Notes: generated from the sequence alone by a model not told the origin. DNA of 64,000 nucleotides from Acidobacteriaceae bacterium (GCA_003139095.1 PLHW01000066.1:173454-237453); one strand, 5' to 3'; numbered from the stretch's first letter, positions 51,101 to 60,776 are shown. Numbers and translations are program-made.

Positions 51101-54100
51101 CGACATCGTAATAGCTTACGGAGCATCCGATGTAGCCCTCGTACTGGGTGTAAGGCGTGAGGGCAGAGTTTGGCGTGATAATCGCCGTCATGCGGTCCGA
51201 AGACATGCTGACGGTGATGGGTACCCACTGGCCGGTGGCTACGTTGTACAACTCGACGGAGCCGTTGCCGTTATAGCCCTCGTTCGAACTGGTGACAACG
51301 GTAATGGGATTGAGGCGCTTGGTGAAGGTGATGCGAGGGAGCACGTTAGTGCCGACGCCCACGCTACCGCCGGCCGGATCCGTCAAGCTCACCGTGGGAT
51401 GCGTGAGATCGAAAGTCGGTCCGGTGGTGAAGGTGTTGGTGACAGTGCCAGTCATCAGATTGCCGGCCGTGTCCTTCACGCCAGTGATGGTGATGGTGTA
51501 GGTGGCACTGGCCAACAACAACGGCTGGGTTGGGGTCAACGTCAGCAACTGGTTGGCGTCACTGAACGAAGGCGTTACGGCGACCGGGTTGCCACCGGTG
51601 GTGAGAGTGATCTGGCCGATGCTGGTGGGCTGAATCGGCTCGCTGAAGAGGATCTGCACGGGCGCGTTGTTGGGAACCGCGGTTTCGGTGTTCTCGGGGT
51701 TGGTGTCAACCACCGTCGGCGGGTTGGTGTTGGCCGTGAATGCGGCGGTGAAACAGATGTCGAAATTCTGCTGCGGATTGCCGGAGAGGTCGGTCATGTA
51801 GTAGCTCTCGAGGCAATATTGAGTACCGATGTAGAGCGGGCTGGTGGGCACGATGAAGACGGTGGTCTGATCGGCGCTCCAGGTGACCGTGGCGGGCGCA
51901 CCGCTCGGGTAGGGTCCACCATAGATGTTGACGTCGGCGGCGTTGAAGCTGCCCAGATCCATGGGCTTGCTGAATTGCATGCTGAACACAGAGTTGACCG
52001 GGACGTTCTGCTGTCCGCTCTGAACGCTGCTGCTGATTACGTAAGGAGCGGTGAAGTCCGGCTGCGCGGCGGTGGTGAACGTAGTGGTAGTGGTCGCGAC
52101 GCTCTTGCCAGCCTGGCTGGTTACGCCATTGACGGCCAGGGTCATTACGGTGCTGGCCGGCAATGGGGCTTGGGGAATAATTGAGGTGCGCGTGTAGTCG
52201 GGCGAGAAGCTGATGCTCGACGCCACTTCGGTCTGTGAACCGCCGCTCACCTGGATAGAGCTGCTGGTCACCGACACCGGGTTGATCGCCTTATTAAAGG
52301 TCACGCTGACTTGGGCGTTCGTGCCGATGTTGGTGGAATTGTTGGTGGGCGCTTCCGCCGTGATAGTGGGTGCGGCGTTATCGACGGCTGTGCCGGCTGT
52401 GAAGTTATACGCGAACGCCTGGACCGGAACGCCGTCGGTGTTGGTGACGTTCGAGGCATAGGAGACGTAGACCTGATACCCCGAGCCGGAGAGCAGATTG
52501 CTGGTGGGCGCGATGGTGATGATGCCGCCGCTGACCGAGCAATTCGGACTGAGGTAGGTTGCGGTGCTGTACTGGTAGAGAATTACGGACCCGGAACTGC
52601 CATTGCAGGTGACGGTGCTGCCCTGGATCGGCTGGTTATATTCCACCTGGATGATGGTGTTGAGCGGCACGTTGGTGGCGTTGGGGAACGGGTTGGCCGT
52701 CAGCACTTGCGCCGCCGTGTTGGCGAGCGATCCGGCAATCGTGAACTGGCCGCTGAAACTGCTCAGGGGGACACCAGAAGCGCTCTGGGCAGAGGAATCT
52801 AGGAAGACCTGGATCAGGTCGCCGGCGTTGAACGAGGCGGCGGGGGTGAATTGGATTGCCTGGCCGTTGCTGAAGGTCTGGAGGGCGCCGGAGACGACCA
52901 CCCCGTTGTCGGTGACGTGCAGCGCGCCCGCGATGGTCCCAACATTCATGGCGGCGTTGGTGAAGAGGGTGACCAGCGTGTTGGCAGGAACGTTGGTCGC
53001 GCCATTGCCTGGGCGCATGGCCACCACTGACGGCGTGCTACCCGAGAGCGCGGTCGTCAGCGTGAACTGGCTGCTGGTATTTGCCAAGGCGTTCCCGGAG
53101 AGATCTTGAATGGCATTGGTTAGCTCGACCGTGATCGTCGCGCCCGCCGTCCAGGCGCTGCCACCGGGATTCACCGTGATGGTGCGGTTGTCGCGCGAGA
53201 TGGTGTAACCGTAGCCAATCGCAGTGTCCCCATTGAATAGCGCCAGCGAATTGGTGGTGATGGTGGACGGGTTGATGGATTTGGAGAAAGTCAGGATAAC
53301 TTGGGCGTTGAGGCCAACGTTAGTAGTCCCGTTGGCTGGCGAGATGGTGACCGTAGGCGGCGTGTGATCGATAGTATTGGCGGTGGTGAAGGTATAACCG
53401 TACTGATAGTCGAGATTCCCCGCCTCATCCGCCAAGCCGTACACTCCCATGGCCATCAGTGTGTTGCCCGGGTACTGGGTAAGCGGAGTAAAGGTCACGG
53501 TATTGCCGCTGACCGCATACGATCCCGCCACAACCTCACTGGTAGCGTTAACGTACACAAAAACGGTATTCGGATTTACCGAGGCGGCATCAATGAGATT
53601 GCTCATGGTGAACGAGACCGGGCTGGTGACGGATACGCCGGTGGCTCCGTTGACCGGACTCATCGAGCTGATGGTGAACGAACCGCTGCCGTAGGCGGCG
53701 GTTCCGGTGGTGAAGGAACTGGTGAAGGTGGTGACGGAGTTGCCTTCAATATCTTTGAAGCCACCTACCGAAACGTTGTAGACCTTAGAGGCCGTGAGCG
53801 GTGCGTTCGGCACAAAAGTCAGGGTGACATCATCGCTCGCGAGGGTGACGGTGCCGGTAACGGCGCTGCCGCCCTGAGGGGTGACGGTGATGGAGCTATT
53901 GGTGATTGACGTCGGATCGATGTCGTTACTCATGACGGCATTGACCTGCACGTTCACTGGCACGCTGGTCTGGCCGTTAGTGGGAGAGATGGACACCACG
54001 GTGGCGGGGTTCGTATCCGGGTTTGTGCCCGTATCGAACGTGGAGTTGAAGCAGTTGCCATTATTGCCCGCAATATCGGTATAGCCGCAGATATAGACAC

Positions 54101-56960
54101 CGTACTCAGTATTGGGCAGCAGTGCCGCGCTGGGGGTGATGGTGGCGCTCAGGCGATTGGCCGCGACCGTGATTGTAGCGGGGATAATTGGACTGTTGTC
54201 CTCGTAATAGAGGTTGAGCGCGCCCTGGATCGTCAGCCCGTTGATCGGTTGATTGAAGGTGATATGGGGAGTGACATTCAGGCCGACGTTGAACGTGCCG
54301 TTGGGCGGATCGACGAGCGTCACCTGCGGGGTGGTTGTGTCGGTGCTTGTGCCGGTGGTGAACGTGAAGCTCCCGGGGTTGGTCAGCGCATTGCCAGCCG
54401 TGTCCGTAATCTGTGCCGTGTAGCCGACCGTGTAGGTGGTGCTGGCGGTCAGCGGGTTGACGGGTATGAAGGTGACCGTCTTGTCATCGGTGGAGTAGCT
54501 GAAGTTGCCGTTCACCGGATTGCCGCCGGCGGTCATGGAGAAGCCGGTCTGCGCGGTGATGGGATCGAGTTGTTCGTTGAACTGGAGGACAACAGGCGTG
54601 CTGCTGCCGTACTCGTTCGAAAGCGCGATGTTGGTGTCGCCGTTGACGGGGCTGGTGCCGGTCAGAGTCGGGCCGGTCTGGCTTACGCTGAAAGCGGTGT
54701 CGAAGTAGTATTCGACGCTGGAGAGGTTATCGCCGCAGGTATCCTGAACGTAATTGGCGTAGCTCAGGTAGATGTAGTATCTCCGGCCGGCTGCGAGTGT
54801 GACGCTGGGAACGATCGTCGCGATGGTACCCGACGCGTCGACTGAGATCGTTCCCGGAACTTCCTGGCCGGTGACGGGGTCCCAGAAATAAACAGTGCTG
54901 CTGCCGCTGTTTCCGAGCGAGAAGGTGCTGCGGTTCATGGGGACGCTGAACTGCACCTGGATTTGAGTATTGATGGGTACGTTGGTGGCGCCATCCACCG
55001 GGCTGATGGAGAGCACGGTGGGCGCCGTACCGTTGCAGGTCTCGACAAACATGCCGTTGACAACGGTCAAGGTTTGCGAGCCGGTTTGGATCTGCACGGT
55101 GCGGAATCCATTGGACGCGCCGGAGGTGACCAGACTCGCGGTCAAACTGGTAGCGCCGTTCACCGTAACTGGCCCGAACGCGCCCGCGGCGCCGCCGCCG
55201 ACGGCGATGCCAGGACCGAAATTCGCCTTGGTGGTGCCGCTAACCCAGTTGGTGAAGACGCCAGTTACGCTCACGCTTTCGGTTTGCGTTGGCTGAATGG
55301 TATTGGGATTGATCAAAAGGACTGCGGGCACTCCGGCGAGCACGTCAAAGGTCGCGGTCACAACCTGCGATCCGGTGGTGATGGTGACGTTGCGGTTGCC
55401 GGTGGTGGCCACGTCGTCAATCGTGATGGGAACGGAGGCGCTGGTCGGGCCATTCACAGTGACGGTGCCGGTGGTGATGTCTGCGCCGAAATTTACGGTG
55501 GTGGTCGGGCCGAAGTTCGTATCCGTGCCGGTAATGAGGATCGTTTCCGAGGAGCCCTGGTGGGCGGACGCCGGATTTAAAGTGGCGCTGGAAGAAATAA
55601 CTCCCGAACCCGAGAGCGGGATGAGCAGCGGATTAGGACTGCCGGTGTTGGAAATGGTCATGGAACCGGTGACGGTTCCGGCGATCGTCGGAGAGAACTG
55701 AATCTCAAGAGTGCAGCTCTTACCCGGAGCCAGCGAACCACCAGTGAGCGAACAGGTGGTGCCGCTAAGCTGGATTTGATAATCGCCACTGGGCGTTACG
55801 CTGCTGAGGGTGATGGAGCTGGCGCTATTGTTGGTGACTTTGACGGGTTTGGCGGCGCTGGTAGAACCGACGGCCTGAGTGGGGAAACTAAGCTTGGCTG
55901 GAGCGAGGGTGAGCTGGGCCTCGGAAGAGCCGCTCACATTTACGAACTGTGGACTGTTGTTGCCGGTGTAAGCGATTGCGACCGATCCGTTGATTTTGCC
56001 GACGTACTGGGGAGCAAAACTAATCGCGACGGTGCAGTTGGCGCCGGCGCCCAAGGTGCTTCCGGAAGCTGGGCAGGTATTGGTTTCGCTGTAATCGCTG
56101 CTCGCCGTAATAGCGCCCATGGTAACTGCGCTGCCACTGGTATTGGTCACAGTGACGCTTTGGCTGGGGCTGGTACCGCCGGCAACCGTCTTCTTGAAAG
56201 TGAGCGATGTCTTGCTGAGCGAAAGTGGCGAGTTCGAGCTGCCCGTACCGCTCGCCGAGAGAGCGACGGCGAGTGGAGTGCCATTGCTGGCGTTATCGGT
56301 GATCACGATGGCGCCATTGGCGGTGGCTTGCGTCGGTTGCACCTGGACGCTGACCGTGCAACTGGCTTTCGGGTTGAGAGCGCCGCTCAGGCACGTGCCC
56401 GTGTTCACCACGTAGTCGCTGCTGGGGGAAATACTCGTGATGGTGACCGCGGTCGGATTTCCGTTGGTGATCTTGAAGGTCTTGGCACTGCTGAGCGTTC
56501 CGATCGGCACCGAACCGAAGGAGAGGCTGGCGGGCGCGGTGCTCACTGGGGCAGCGCCGCTGCCGGTCAACCCAACCAGGGCGAGCAGGTTGTGATTATT
56601 GTCGTAGATGCTGGCCGCGCCCGAAATCGCGCCCGCCTGCGTAGGCGTGAAAGAAACTTTCAGGGTGCAGGAACCACCGCCCGCAATACTGCCGTTGCAG
56701 TTATCCGTTTCGCTGAAGTCGCCGCTCATGACGAAAGCGACGGCTTGCGAACTTGCGCCGGTATTCGAGACCGTCACACTCTTCGATGCACTCGTAATGT
56801 CGACCACCGTTTTTGAGAACTTAAGAGTCGCCGGTGAGACAGTGATGTTCTGCGCAGATAGCGCAACGCTCGCGGTGGCCAGAACAAGCGCCGTGATCAG
56901 AGCGCGCGAAAAGAACTGCGACATAGACGCAGATGGACGAGTCGTGGTAGTGACGGACAT
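48105..56960 (-). CDS. Giant secreted protein with ASH-like and 21 SbsA-type Ig-like domains
   Basis: The 2951-residue protein starts at an ATG behind GAGGAG and has a signal peptide (ALITALVLATASVALSAQ). The first 400 mature residues form four ASPM/SPD-2/Hydin-type repeats with paired cysteines. Two TIG/IPT-like repeats follow (about 450-640). Then come 21 SbsA-type (Big_5) Ig-like domains, each opening with a P-x-V-x-x-x-x-P-x-x-G/N motif. Domains 3-11 and 12-20 are two copies of the same nine-domain block, offset by about 990 residues. There is no membrane anchor or sorting signal. It is presumably a long surface or biofilm fibre. GH13 lies downstream. Confidence 0.9.
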   Translation of the reverse strand: MSVTTTTRPSASMSQFFSRALITALVLATASVALSAQNITVSPATLKFSKTVVDITSASKSVTVSNTGASSQAVAFVMSGDFSETDNCNGSIAGGGSCTLKVSFTPTQAGAISGAASIYDNNHNLLALVGLTGSGAAPVSTAPASLSFGSVPIGTLSSAKTFKITNGNPTAVTITSISPSSDYVVNTGTCLSGALNPKASCTVSVQVQPTQATANGAIVITDNASNGTPLAVALSASGTGSSNSPLSLSKTSLTFKKTVAGGTSPSQSVTVTNTSGSAVTMGAITASSDYSETNTCPASGSTLGAGANCTVAISFAPQYVGKINGSVAIAYTGNNSPQFVNVSGSSEAQLTLAPAKLSFPTQAVGSTSAAKPVKVTNNSASSITLSSVTPSGDYQIQLSGTTCSLTGGSLAPGKSCTLEIQFSPTIAGTVTGSMTISNTGSPNPLLIPLSGSGVISSSATLNPASAHQGSSETILITGTDTNFGPTTTVNFGADITTGTVTVNGPTSASVPITIDDVATTGNRNVTITTGSQVVTATFDVLAGVPAVLLINPNTIQPTQTESVSVTGVFTNWVSGTTKANFGPGIAVGGGAAGAFGPVTVNGATSLTASLVTSGASNGFRTVQIQTGSQTLTVVNGMFVETCNGTAPTVLSISPVDGATNVPINTQIQVQFSVPMNRSTFSLGNSGSSTVYFWDPVTGQEVPGTISVDASGTIATIVPSVTLAAGRRYYIYLSYANYVQDTCGDNLSSVEYYFDTAFSVSQTGPTLTGTSPVNGDTNIALSNEYGSSTPVVLQFNEQLDPITAQTGFSMTAGGNPVNGNFSYSTDDKTVTFIPVNPLTASTTYTVGYTAQITDTAGNALTNPGSFTFTTGTSTDTTTPQVTLVDPPNGTFNVGLNVTPHITFNQPINGLTIQGALNLYYEDNSPIIPATITVAANRLSATITPSAALLPNTEYGVYICGYTDIAGNNGNCFNSTFDTGTNPDTNPATVVSISPTNGQTSVPVNVQVNAVMSNDIDPTSITNSSITVTPQGGSAVTGTVTLASDDVTLTFVPNAPLTASKVYNVSVGGFKDIEGNSVTTFTSSFTTGTAAYGSGSFTISSMSPVNGATGVSVTSPVSFTMSNLIDAASVNPNTVFVYVNATSEVVAGSYAVSGNTVTFTPLTQYPGNTLMAMGVYGLADEAGNLDYQYGYTFTTANTIDHTPPTVTISPANGTTNVGLNAQVILTFSKSINPSTITTNSLALFNGDTAIGYGYTISRDNRTITVNPGGSAWTAGATITVELTNAIQDLSGNALANTSSQFTLTTALSGSTPSVVAMRPGNGATNVPANTLVTLFTNAAMNVGTIAGALHVTDNGVVVSGALQTFSNGQAIQFTPAASFNAGDLIQVFLDSSAQSASGVPLSSFSGQFTIAGSLANTAAQVLTANPFPNATNVPLNTIIQVEYNQPIQGSTVTCNGSSGSVILYQYSTATYLSPNCSVSGGIITIAPTSNLLSGSGYQVYVSYASNVTNTDGVPVQAFAYNFTAGTAVDNAAPTITAEAPTNNSTNIGTNAQVSVTFNKAINPVSVTSSSIQVSGGSQTEVASSISFSPDYTRTSIIPQAPLPASTVMTLAVNGVTSQAGKSVATTTTTFTTAAQPDFTAPYVISSSVQSGQQNVPVNSVFSMQFSKPMDLGSFNAADVNIYGGPYPSGAPATVTWSADQTTVFIVPTSPLYIGTQYCLESYYMTDLSGNPQQNFDICFTAAFTANTNPPTVVDTNPENTETAVPNNAPVQILFSEPIQPTSIGQITLTTGGNPVAVTPSFSDANQLLTLTPTQPLLLASATYTITITGVKDTAGNLMTGTVTNTFTTGPTFDLTHPTVSLTDPAGGSVGVGTNVLPRITFTKRLNPITVVTSSNEGYNGNGSVELYNVATGQWVPITVSMSSDRMTAIITPNSALTPYTQYEGYIGCSVSYYDVAGNYGTCNVYYFTTGAGADTGHATVTTIVPANGQTAVPVNVQVSAVMSAEIDPTTITNSSITVTPQGGSAVTGTVTLASDGVTLTFVPSAALTVSQLYNVSVGGFKDTEGNTVTTFTSSFTTGTAGYGSGSFTVNATNPANGATNVSVTSPVSFTMSNLIDAASVNPNTVFVYVNATSEVVAGSYAVSGNTVTFTPLTQYPGNTLMAMGVYGLADEAGNLDYQYGYTFTTANTLDHTPPTVTITPSNGSTGLGLNTQPVLTFSKSINPATISSSSVNILNGDVALNPGITISRDNRTVILSPGTLPAGATITVVASHTITDLSGNPLADTSSQFTTTSQVLTSAPYVISMRPGNGATLVLTNSVITLFTSAPMNAGTLSGALYVAQNGVPISGTTAVGSNGQSIEFTPSSALIAGVPVQVFLNSTAQDIYGNYLQYFAGSFTTAGSLTNTAAQAVAVNPFPNATNVPLNTIVQVEYNQPIQGSTVTCNGSSGSVILYQYSTGTYLTPNCSVSGGIITIAPTSNLLSGSLYQVYVSYASNVTNTDGVPVQAFAYNFTAGTAVDTAKPTIVSVAPPNSAVNIGTNAAVSVNFNKAINPVSVTSSSIQVSGGSQTEVASSIAFSPDYTRTTIIPQAPLPSSTSMAIAINGVTSEAGVAVTSQTTHFTTLAGPDFSAPYVINPSVQSGQTVGTNAAFAMQFNKPMDPGSVNPAGAQNVELYDYNFGIYVTTTITFSADLTTVFLKPAANLNPSDEFQMCAYYMTDLSGNPQQNFCTYFYTGSGTDSTGPSVVQANPPSGFTGAGINSPVQLLFSEPIDAASLAGVVLKQGSSVISTTTSLFDGDQGVQLLPNVPLSPSTTYTINVTGVLDITGNAQSSFPSQSFTTGTGADLVSPSVVSTNPVNGATNVPVTTTVQVVFSEPMDPASFDPNYSFVLYDTATSQIVPATITFSANSTTATLQPTSHLTGGGVLYYMYIGDSSGALYDVGGNRFGGALITFTTH
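48440..54345 (-). repeat. Two tandem copies of a nine-domain block (about 2.97 kb each)
   Basis: DNA identities recur at constant offset: the word TACTGATAGT at 50431 and 53401 (2970), and GCGAACGCCT at 49447 and 52411 (2964). The stretch 50411-50650 is nearly identical to 53381-53620. Copies run approximately 48440-51400 and 51400-54345. Confidence 0.85.
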
Positions 56961-57397
56961 TGAGACTCCTCAGGCAGTGGTTACTGCAGAAGTTTGCTGA
57001 AATCCAAGGCGCAGGTGCGAAGGGGGAGCTTCATTTAAGCAGCCGGGCGTCTCAGAGAGAGGAGTGTAACACGCTTCTAAAAAAAACAAGAGGGAAAAAA
57101 TAAGTAAAGCAAGAGGAAAAAATAAGTTCACATGTTCGCACGTCCGTGCGGATCGAGTGCAAGTTGCTGCGGTTCCAGGCGGGCAGCGATGGGTCGGGAT
57201 AAATAAGAAAAAGCGGCGGTAGTCGGCGATCCGCTGATCGCGTTCAAGAAATAATAATGTCGTCTTAAGGTTCCGAGATCAAAGCTGGAAGCGCTTCTCG
57301 TGCTCGATGCGGCACGAATGGTCCTATCAATCACTACCTGCAAGCCATTAAGAGGAGAGTAGGTTCTGCCGCCTGCGATGGTGCGGAGACGTAAAGT
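56961..57397. other. Divergent intergenic region
   Basis: The 437 bases separate the giant gene and the PAS-kinase gene, which are divergent. At 57088-57127 an A-rich word, AAGAGG(G)AAAAAATAAGT, occurs twice with a 23-base period. No gene is seen. Confidence 0.55.
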
Positions 57398-59011
57398 GTG
57401 GGGAGCCGATGGCCGATTAACAAGGATATGGATGCGCATATTGGCGCTCGAGAATGTCGTACCGGCGTATGTCGTATGAAGATGGGGCACGATCTCAACG
57501 AGAGCAGCGAGTCGGAGGCGAAGTATTGCGGGCTATTGGAAGCCGCGCCGGATGCGATGGTGGTGGTGAGTGAGGCTGGAGAGATTGTCCTTGTAAACGC
57601 TCAGGCGGAGAGACAGTTTGGGTACCGGCGCGATGAACTCCTGGGCCAGAAGGTAAAAGAGATCATTCCTGAGGGCTTTGCGGAACGCCTGATCGCGGAC
57701 GCGACGCGAAGCGTGGCCGGGGCGCTGGCGCAGCAGATCGGGATGGGGATTGAGCTCTCCGGACGACGGAAGGACGGCAGCGAGTTTCCGATTGAGATCA
57801 TGCTGAGCCCGCTGAAAAGTGCCGAGGGAATTCTGGTAACGGCGGCCATCCGCAACATCAGCGCGCGCAAGGCTGCGGAGGCAAAGTATCGAGGGCTATT
57901 GGAAGCGGCTCCGGATGCGATGGTGGTGGTGAATCAGGCTGGAGAGATTGTCCTCGTGAATGTTCAAGCGGAGAGACAGTTTGGATACCGGCGCGACGAA
58001 CTCCTCGGCCAGAAGGTAAAAGAGATCATTCCCGAGGGCTTTGCGGAACGCCTGACCGCGGACGCAACGCGAAGCACAGTCGAGGCGCTAGCGCAGCAGA
58101 TAGGGATGGGGATTGAACTGTCCGGGAGGCGGAAGGATGGCAGCGAATTCCCGATCGAGATCATGCTGAGCCCGCTCGAAAACGCCGGAGGCATTCTGGT
58201 GACGGCAGCCATCCGGAACATCACAGCGCGCAAGCAATCCGAGCGGGACAACGCTGAACTGGAACTGCGCCTCGACCGTGCGAAACAGCTTGCCATCAGC
58301 AATCAGGCCCTGGAACAAAGCAACCTCGAGTTGAAGCAATTCGCCTATGTTGCGTCCCACGATCTGCAGTCTCCGTTGCGCAGTATCAGCGGATTCGTCC
58401 AGCTGCTTAAGTTGGAGTACGAAGGCAAGTTTGACGAACAAGCCCAGGATTGGATTCGGCGCACCGTCGAGGCAGTCGCGCAAATGCAAACTTTGATCCG
58501 CGACCTGCTCTCTTATTCCCGGGTGGAAGCGCACTCCGGTAACTTAACCCGGATTGCCTTCCTTGACATTGTCAATGACGCGCGCTCTCTGCTTGAATCA
58601 TCCATTCGAGATTCCGGGGCCCAAGTCACATGCGGCCCGCTGCCCGAGATTATGGGTAATCGCTCGCAGTTGGTCCAGTTAGTCCTGAATCTAATTGCCA
58701 ACGGACTTACTTACCGGAGTGACCAATTGCCGCAGGTCCACGTCTCAGCGGAACGCGGCGAGGGTGAATGGGCCTTTTCCGTCCGCGACAACGGGATTGG
58801 CATCGACCCTAAGTATCACGAGCAGATCTTTGAGATATTCAAGCGCTTACACCATCAAAAGGACTATCCCGGAACCGGTATTGGCCTAGCCATCTGCCGT
58901 CGCACCGTAAATCGTCACGGCGGCAGGATTTGGGTCGAATCCGAACCCGGCCACGGAAGTACATTCTATTTCACCATTCCCGCAGAAAAGGAACAAACCA
59001 ATGCCCAATGA
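57398..59011 (+). CDS. PAS-PAS sensor histidine kinase
   Basis: The 537-residue cytoplasmic kinase has two nearly identical PAS domains (about 44-160 and 165-283), a coiled coil, a HisKA domain with phospho-acceptor His321 in VASHDLQSP, and an HATPase with NLIANGLTY, DNGIGID and GTGIGLAICRRTVNRHGGRI. HATPase and HisKA are of the Cph1-like kind. The GTG at 57398 has GGAG seven bases upstream. ATGs at 57428, 57476 and 57482 are alternatives. The last 11 bases overlap the response-regulator gene, so the two form a two-component pair. Confidence 0.9.
   Translation: MGSRWPINKDMDAHIGARECRTGVCRMKMGHDLNESSESEAKYCGLLEAAPDAMVVVSEAGEIVLVNAQAERQFGYRRDELLGQKVKEIIPEGFAERLIADATRSVAGALAQQIGMGIELSGRRKDGSEFPIEIMLSPLKSAEGILVTAAIRNISARKAAEAKYRGLLEAAPDAMVVVNQAGEIVLVNVQAERQFGYRRDELLGQKVKEIIPEGFAERLTADATRSTVEALAQQIGMGIELSGRRKDGSEFPIEIMLSPLENAGGILVTAAIRNITARKQSERDNAELELRLDRAKQLAISNQALEQSNLELKQFAYVASHDLQSPLRSISGFVQLLKLEYEGKFDEQAQDWIRRTVEAVAQMQTLIRDLLSYSRVEAHSGNLTRIAFLDIVNDARSLLESSIRDSGAQVTCGPLPEIMGNRSQLVQLVLNLIANGLTYRSDQLPQVHVSAERGEGEWAFSVRDNGIGIDPKYHEQIFEIFKRLHHQKDYPGTGIGLAICRRTVNRHGGRIWVESEPGHGSTFYFTIPAEKEQTNAQ
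57530..58255 (+). repeat. Tandem duplication of a PAS domain (363 bp period)
   Basis: The word GGGCTATTGG starts at 57530 and again at 57893, an offset of 363 bases (121 codons). The two copies are about nine-tenths identical over most of the unit, which points to a recent duplication. Confidence 0.88.
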
Positions 59012-59474
59012 CCTTGCTGGGAGCCGGCCGGCAGTAGTTCTGCTCGCAGACGATAACGACAGCGATGTGGAACTCGCCCGTCTAGGTTTTAAACGCACCA
59101 AGCTGCTCCTCGACCTGCACCGCGTGAAAGACGGCGAGGAATGCATGGCCTTCCTGCGCAAACAGGGTGAGTACATCGATGCTCCCACGCCAGATCTGCT
59201 CCTTCTCGACATAAATATGCCGAAGATGAGCGGTACTCAGGTGTTAGTTGAAATCGTAAAGGATGAGACTCTATGTCGTATGCCAGTGGTTATCTTGACC
59301 ACTTCCGAGGATGATGAAGAGATTCTGAAACTTTACAAGCTTCGGTGTAGCGCCTGCATCGTTAAGCCGATTGATTTCGATCAGTTCCTTAAGGTCGTTC
59401 GGTCAATCGCTGAATATTGGTTTACGGTTGTGGTTTTGCCCAAATGCCGGCGGAGCATATTGGCTACCGGATGA
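59001..59474 (+). CDS. Single-domain response regulator (Rcp1-like)
   Basis: The 157-residue protein is a lone receiver domain of the Rcp1 type, the usual partner of Cph1-like kinases. The acidic pocket ADDNDSD, phospho-acceptor Asp70 in LLLLDINMPKMSG, the switch residues in VVILTTSEDDEEI and the lysine in CIVKPIDFDQF are all present. No output domain exists, so it must signal by protein contact. It overlaps the kinase gene by 11 bases. Confidence 0.92.
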   Translation: MPNDLAGSRPAVVLLADDNDSDVELARLGFKRTKLLLDLHRVKDGEECMAFLRKQGEYIDAPTPDLLLLDINMPKMSGTQVLVEIVKDETLCRMPVVILTTSEDDEEILKLYKLRCSACIVKPIDFDQFLKVVRSIAEYWFTVVVLPKCRRSILATG

Positions 59475-59758
59475 AGCGGATCGCATTCCGACCTGGTGTG
59501 TTCCAGATCACTTGCCTCCTGGTCAGCTATCTCATTGCCTGCCAGCAGCAAATCCTGATCGAGCAGGCCAATGGCGCCGCCCGGCGAGACTTACTTTTGG
59601 CGTGCAACCAGAGTTCTGCCCCGCAGAAGGCAATATAAAAGTGACGGTGCTAAGTTTATCCGATCAAGGACCCGACGGTTTACGGGACTCAGAACGTGGT
59701 TCGAATCTTCCAGGACTGATCAGCAATCCAAGGGGTGAGGGGCGAGGGAGAGACATAG

Positions 59759-60751
59759 ATGCCGAGAACTGTTCGTTTTTATGAGCTGGGCGGTCCAGAG
59801 GTTTTGAAGATTGAGGAGCAGGCCTCCAAGCAGCCGGGCAAGGGAGAGGCGCGGCTACGAGTGCACGCGGTAGGGTTGAATCGGGCGGAAGCTCTGTTCA
59901 TGCGGGGCCAATACCTCGAGCAGCCGAAGCTGCCGGCTGGCCTTGGCTATGAGGCAGCGGGGGTGGTGGAGGCGGTCGGTGCGGGTGTGGATAGAAACTG
60001 GGTGGGAAAAACGGTTGCCACGATTCCATCCTTCTCCATGAACCAATACCCGATGTTGGGCGAAGAGGTGATCGCGCCGGTCGCGGCTCTGGGTGAGTAT
60101 CCCGCCAAGCTGTCATCCGCAGAAGGGGCGGCGGTTTGGATGCAGTATCTGACGGCTTATGGCGCGCTGATCGCGATCGCGCATCTTGGGAAGGCCGATT
60201 TCGTGGTCATTCCGGCCGCGTCGAGCAGTGTTGGCATTGCCGCAACGGAGATCGCGAAGGCGGAGGGCGCGGTTTCCCTTGCCACCACGCGCAAGAGCAA
60301 CAAGAAAGCAGAGTTGCTTGCTTTGGGTGCGGACCACGTGATCGCCACCGAGGAAGAAGACTTCGTGGCACGGGTCAAGGAGATAACCGGAGGCAAGGGT
60401 GCGCGAGTGATCTTCGATCCAGTTGCCGGGCCATTTCTGGAAAAACTGGCGGAGGCGGCTGCGCCGGGTGGGATCATCTTTGAGTATGGAGCACTCTCCA
60501 TGCAACCCACACCCTTTCCGCTGTTCGCGGCGCTTGGCAAAGGACTCAGCATTCGCGGCTACACGTTGATGGAGATCACGGGCAATCCGGAAAAGCTGGC
60601 AGTTGCAAAGCGGTATGTGTACGACCGGTTGGCGGATGGGCGGTTCCACCCGAAGATCGCGAAGACATTCCCGTTCGCGCAGACGGTGGAGGCCTACAAA
60701 TATCTCGAGTCGAACACGCAGGTAGGTAAAGTGGTGGTTACTGTTGCGTGA
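59759..60751 (+). CDS. MDR-family NAD(P)H-dependent quinone/alcohol oxidoreductase
   Basis: The 330-residue protein is a medium-chain reductase: GroES-like N-terminal domain (VHAVGLNRAEALFMRGQY, GLGYEAAGVVEAVGAGV) and a Rossmann domain with VIPAASSSVGIAATEIAKAEG. The cysteine cluster that binds structural zinc in alcohol dehydrogenases is missing, so it is closest to quinone oxidoreductases (QOR). The ATG is preceded by AGGGAGAG. The substrate is unknown. It has no operon partner. Confidence 0.88.
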   Translation: MPRTVRFYELGGPEVLKIEEQASKQPGKGEARLRVHAVGLNRAEALFMRGQYLEQPKLPAGLGYEAAGVVEAVGAGVDRNWVGKTVATIPSFSMNQYPMLGEEVIAPVAALGEYPAKLSSAEGAAVWMQYLTAYGALIAIAHLGKADFVVIPAASSSVGIAATEIAKAEGAVSLATTRKSNKKAELLALGADHVIATEEEDFVARVKEITGGKGARVIFDPVAGPFLEKLAEAAAPGGIIFEYGALSMQPTPFPLFAALGKGLSIRGYTLMEITGNPEKLAVAKRYVYDRLADGRFHPKIAKTFPFAQTVEAYKYLESNTQVGKVVVTVA

Positions 60752-60776
60752 TTCACATGGATCTTAACTGGAGAAG

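Noticed and set aside
50394..52184. A 596-codon plus-strand frame inside the giant gene
   Set aside because: It mirrors the Ig-like repeat periodicity of the sense gene, has a Gly/Asp/Arg-rich translation and no start context.
59475..59758. Possible small gene between the response regulator and the MDR gene
   Set aside because: The only open frames are under 75 codons, have no ribosome site and no recognisable motif. I see nothing else in this 284-base gap.
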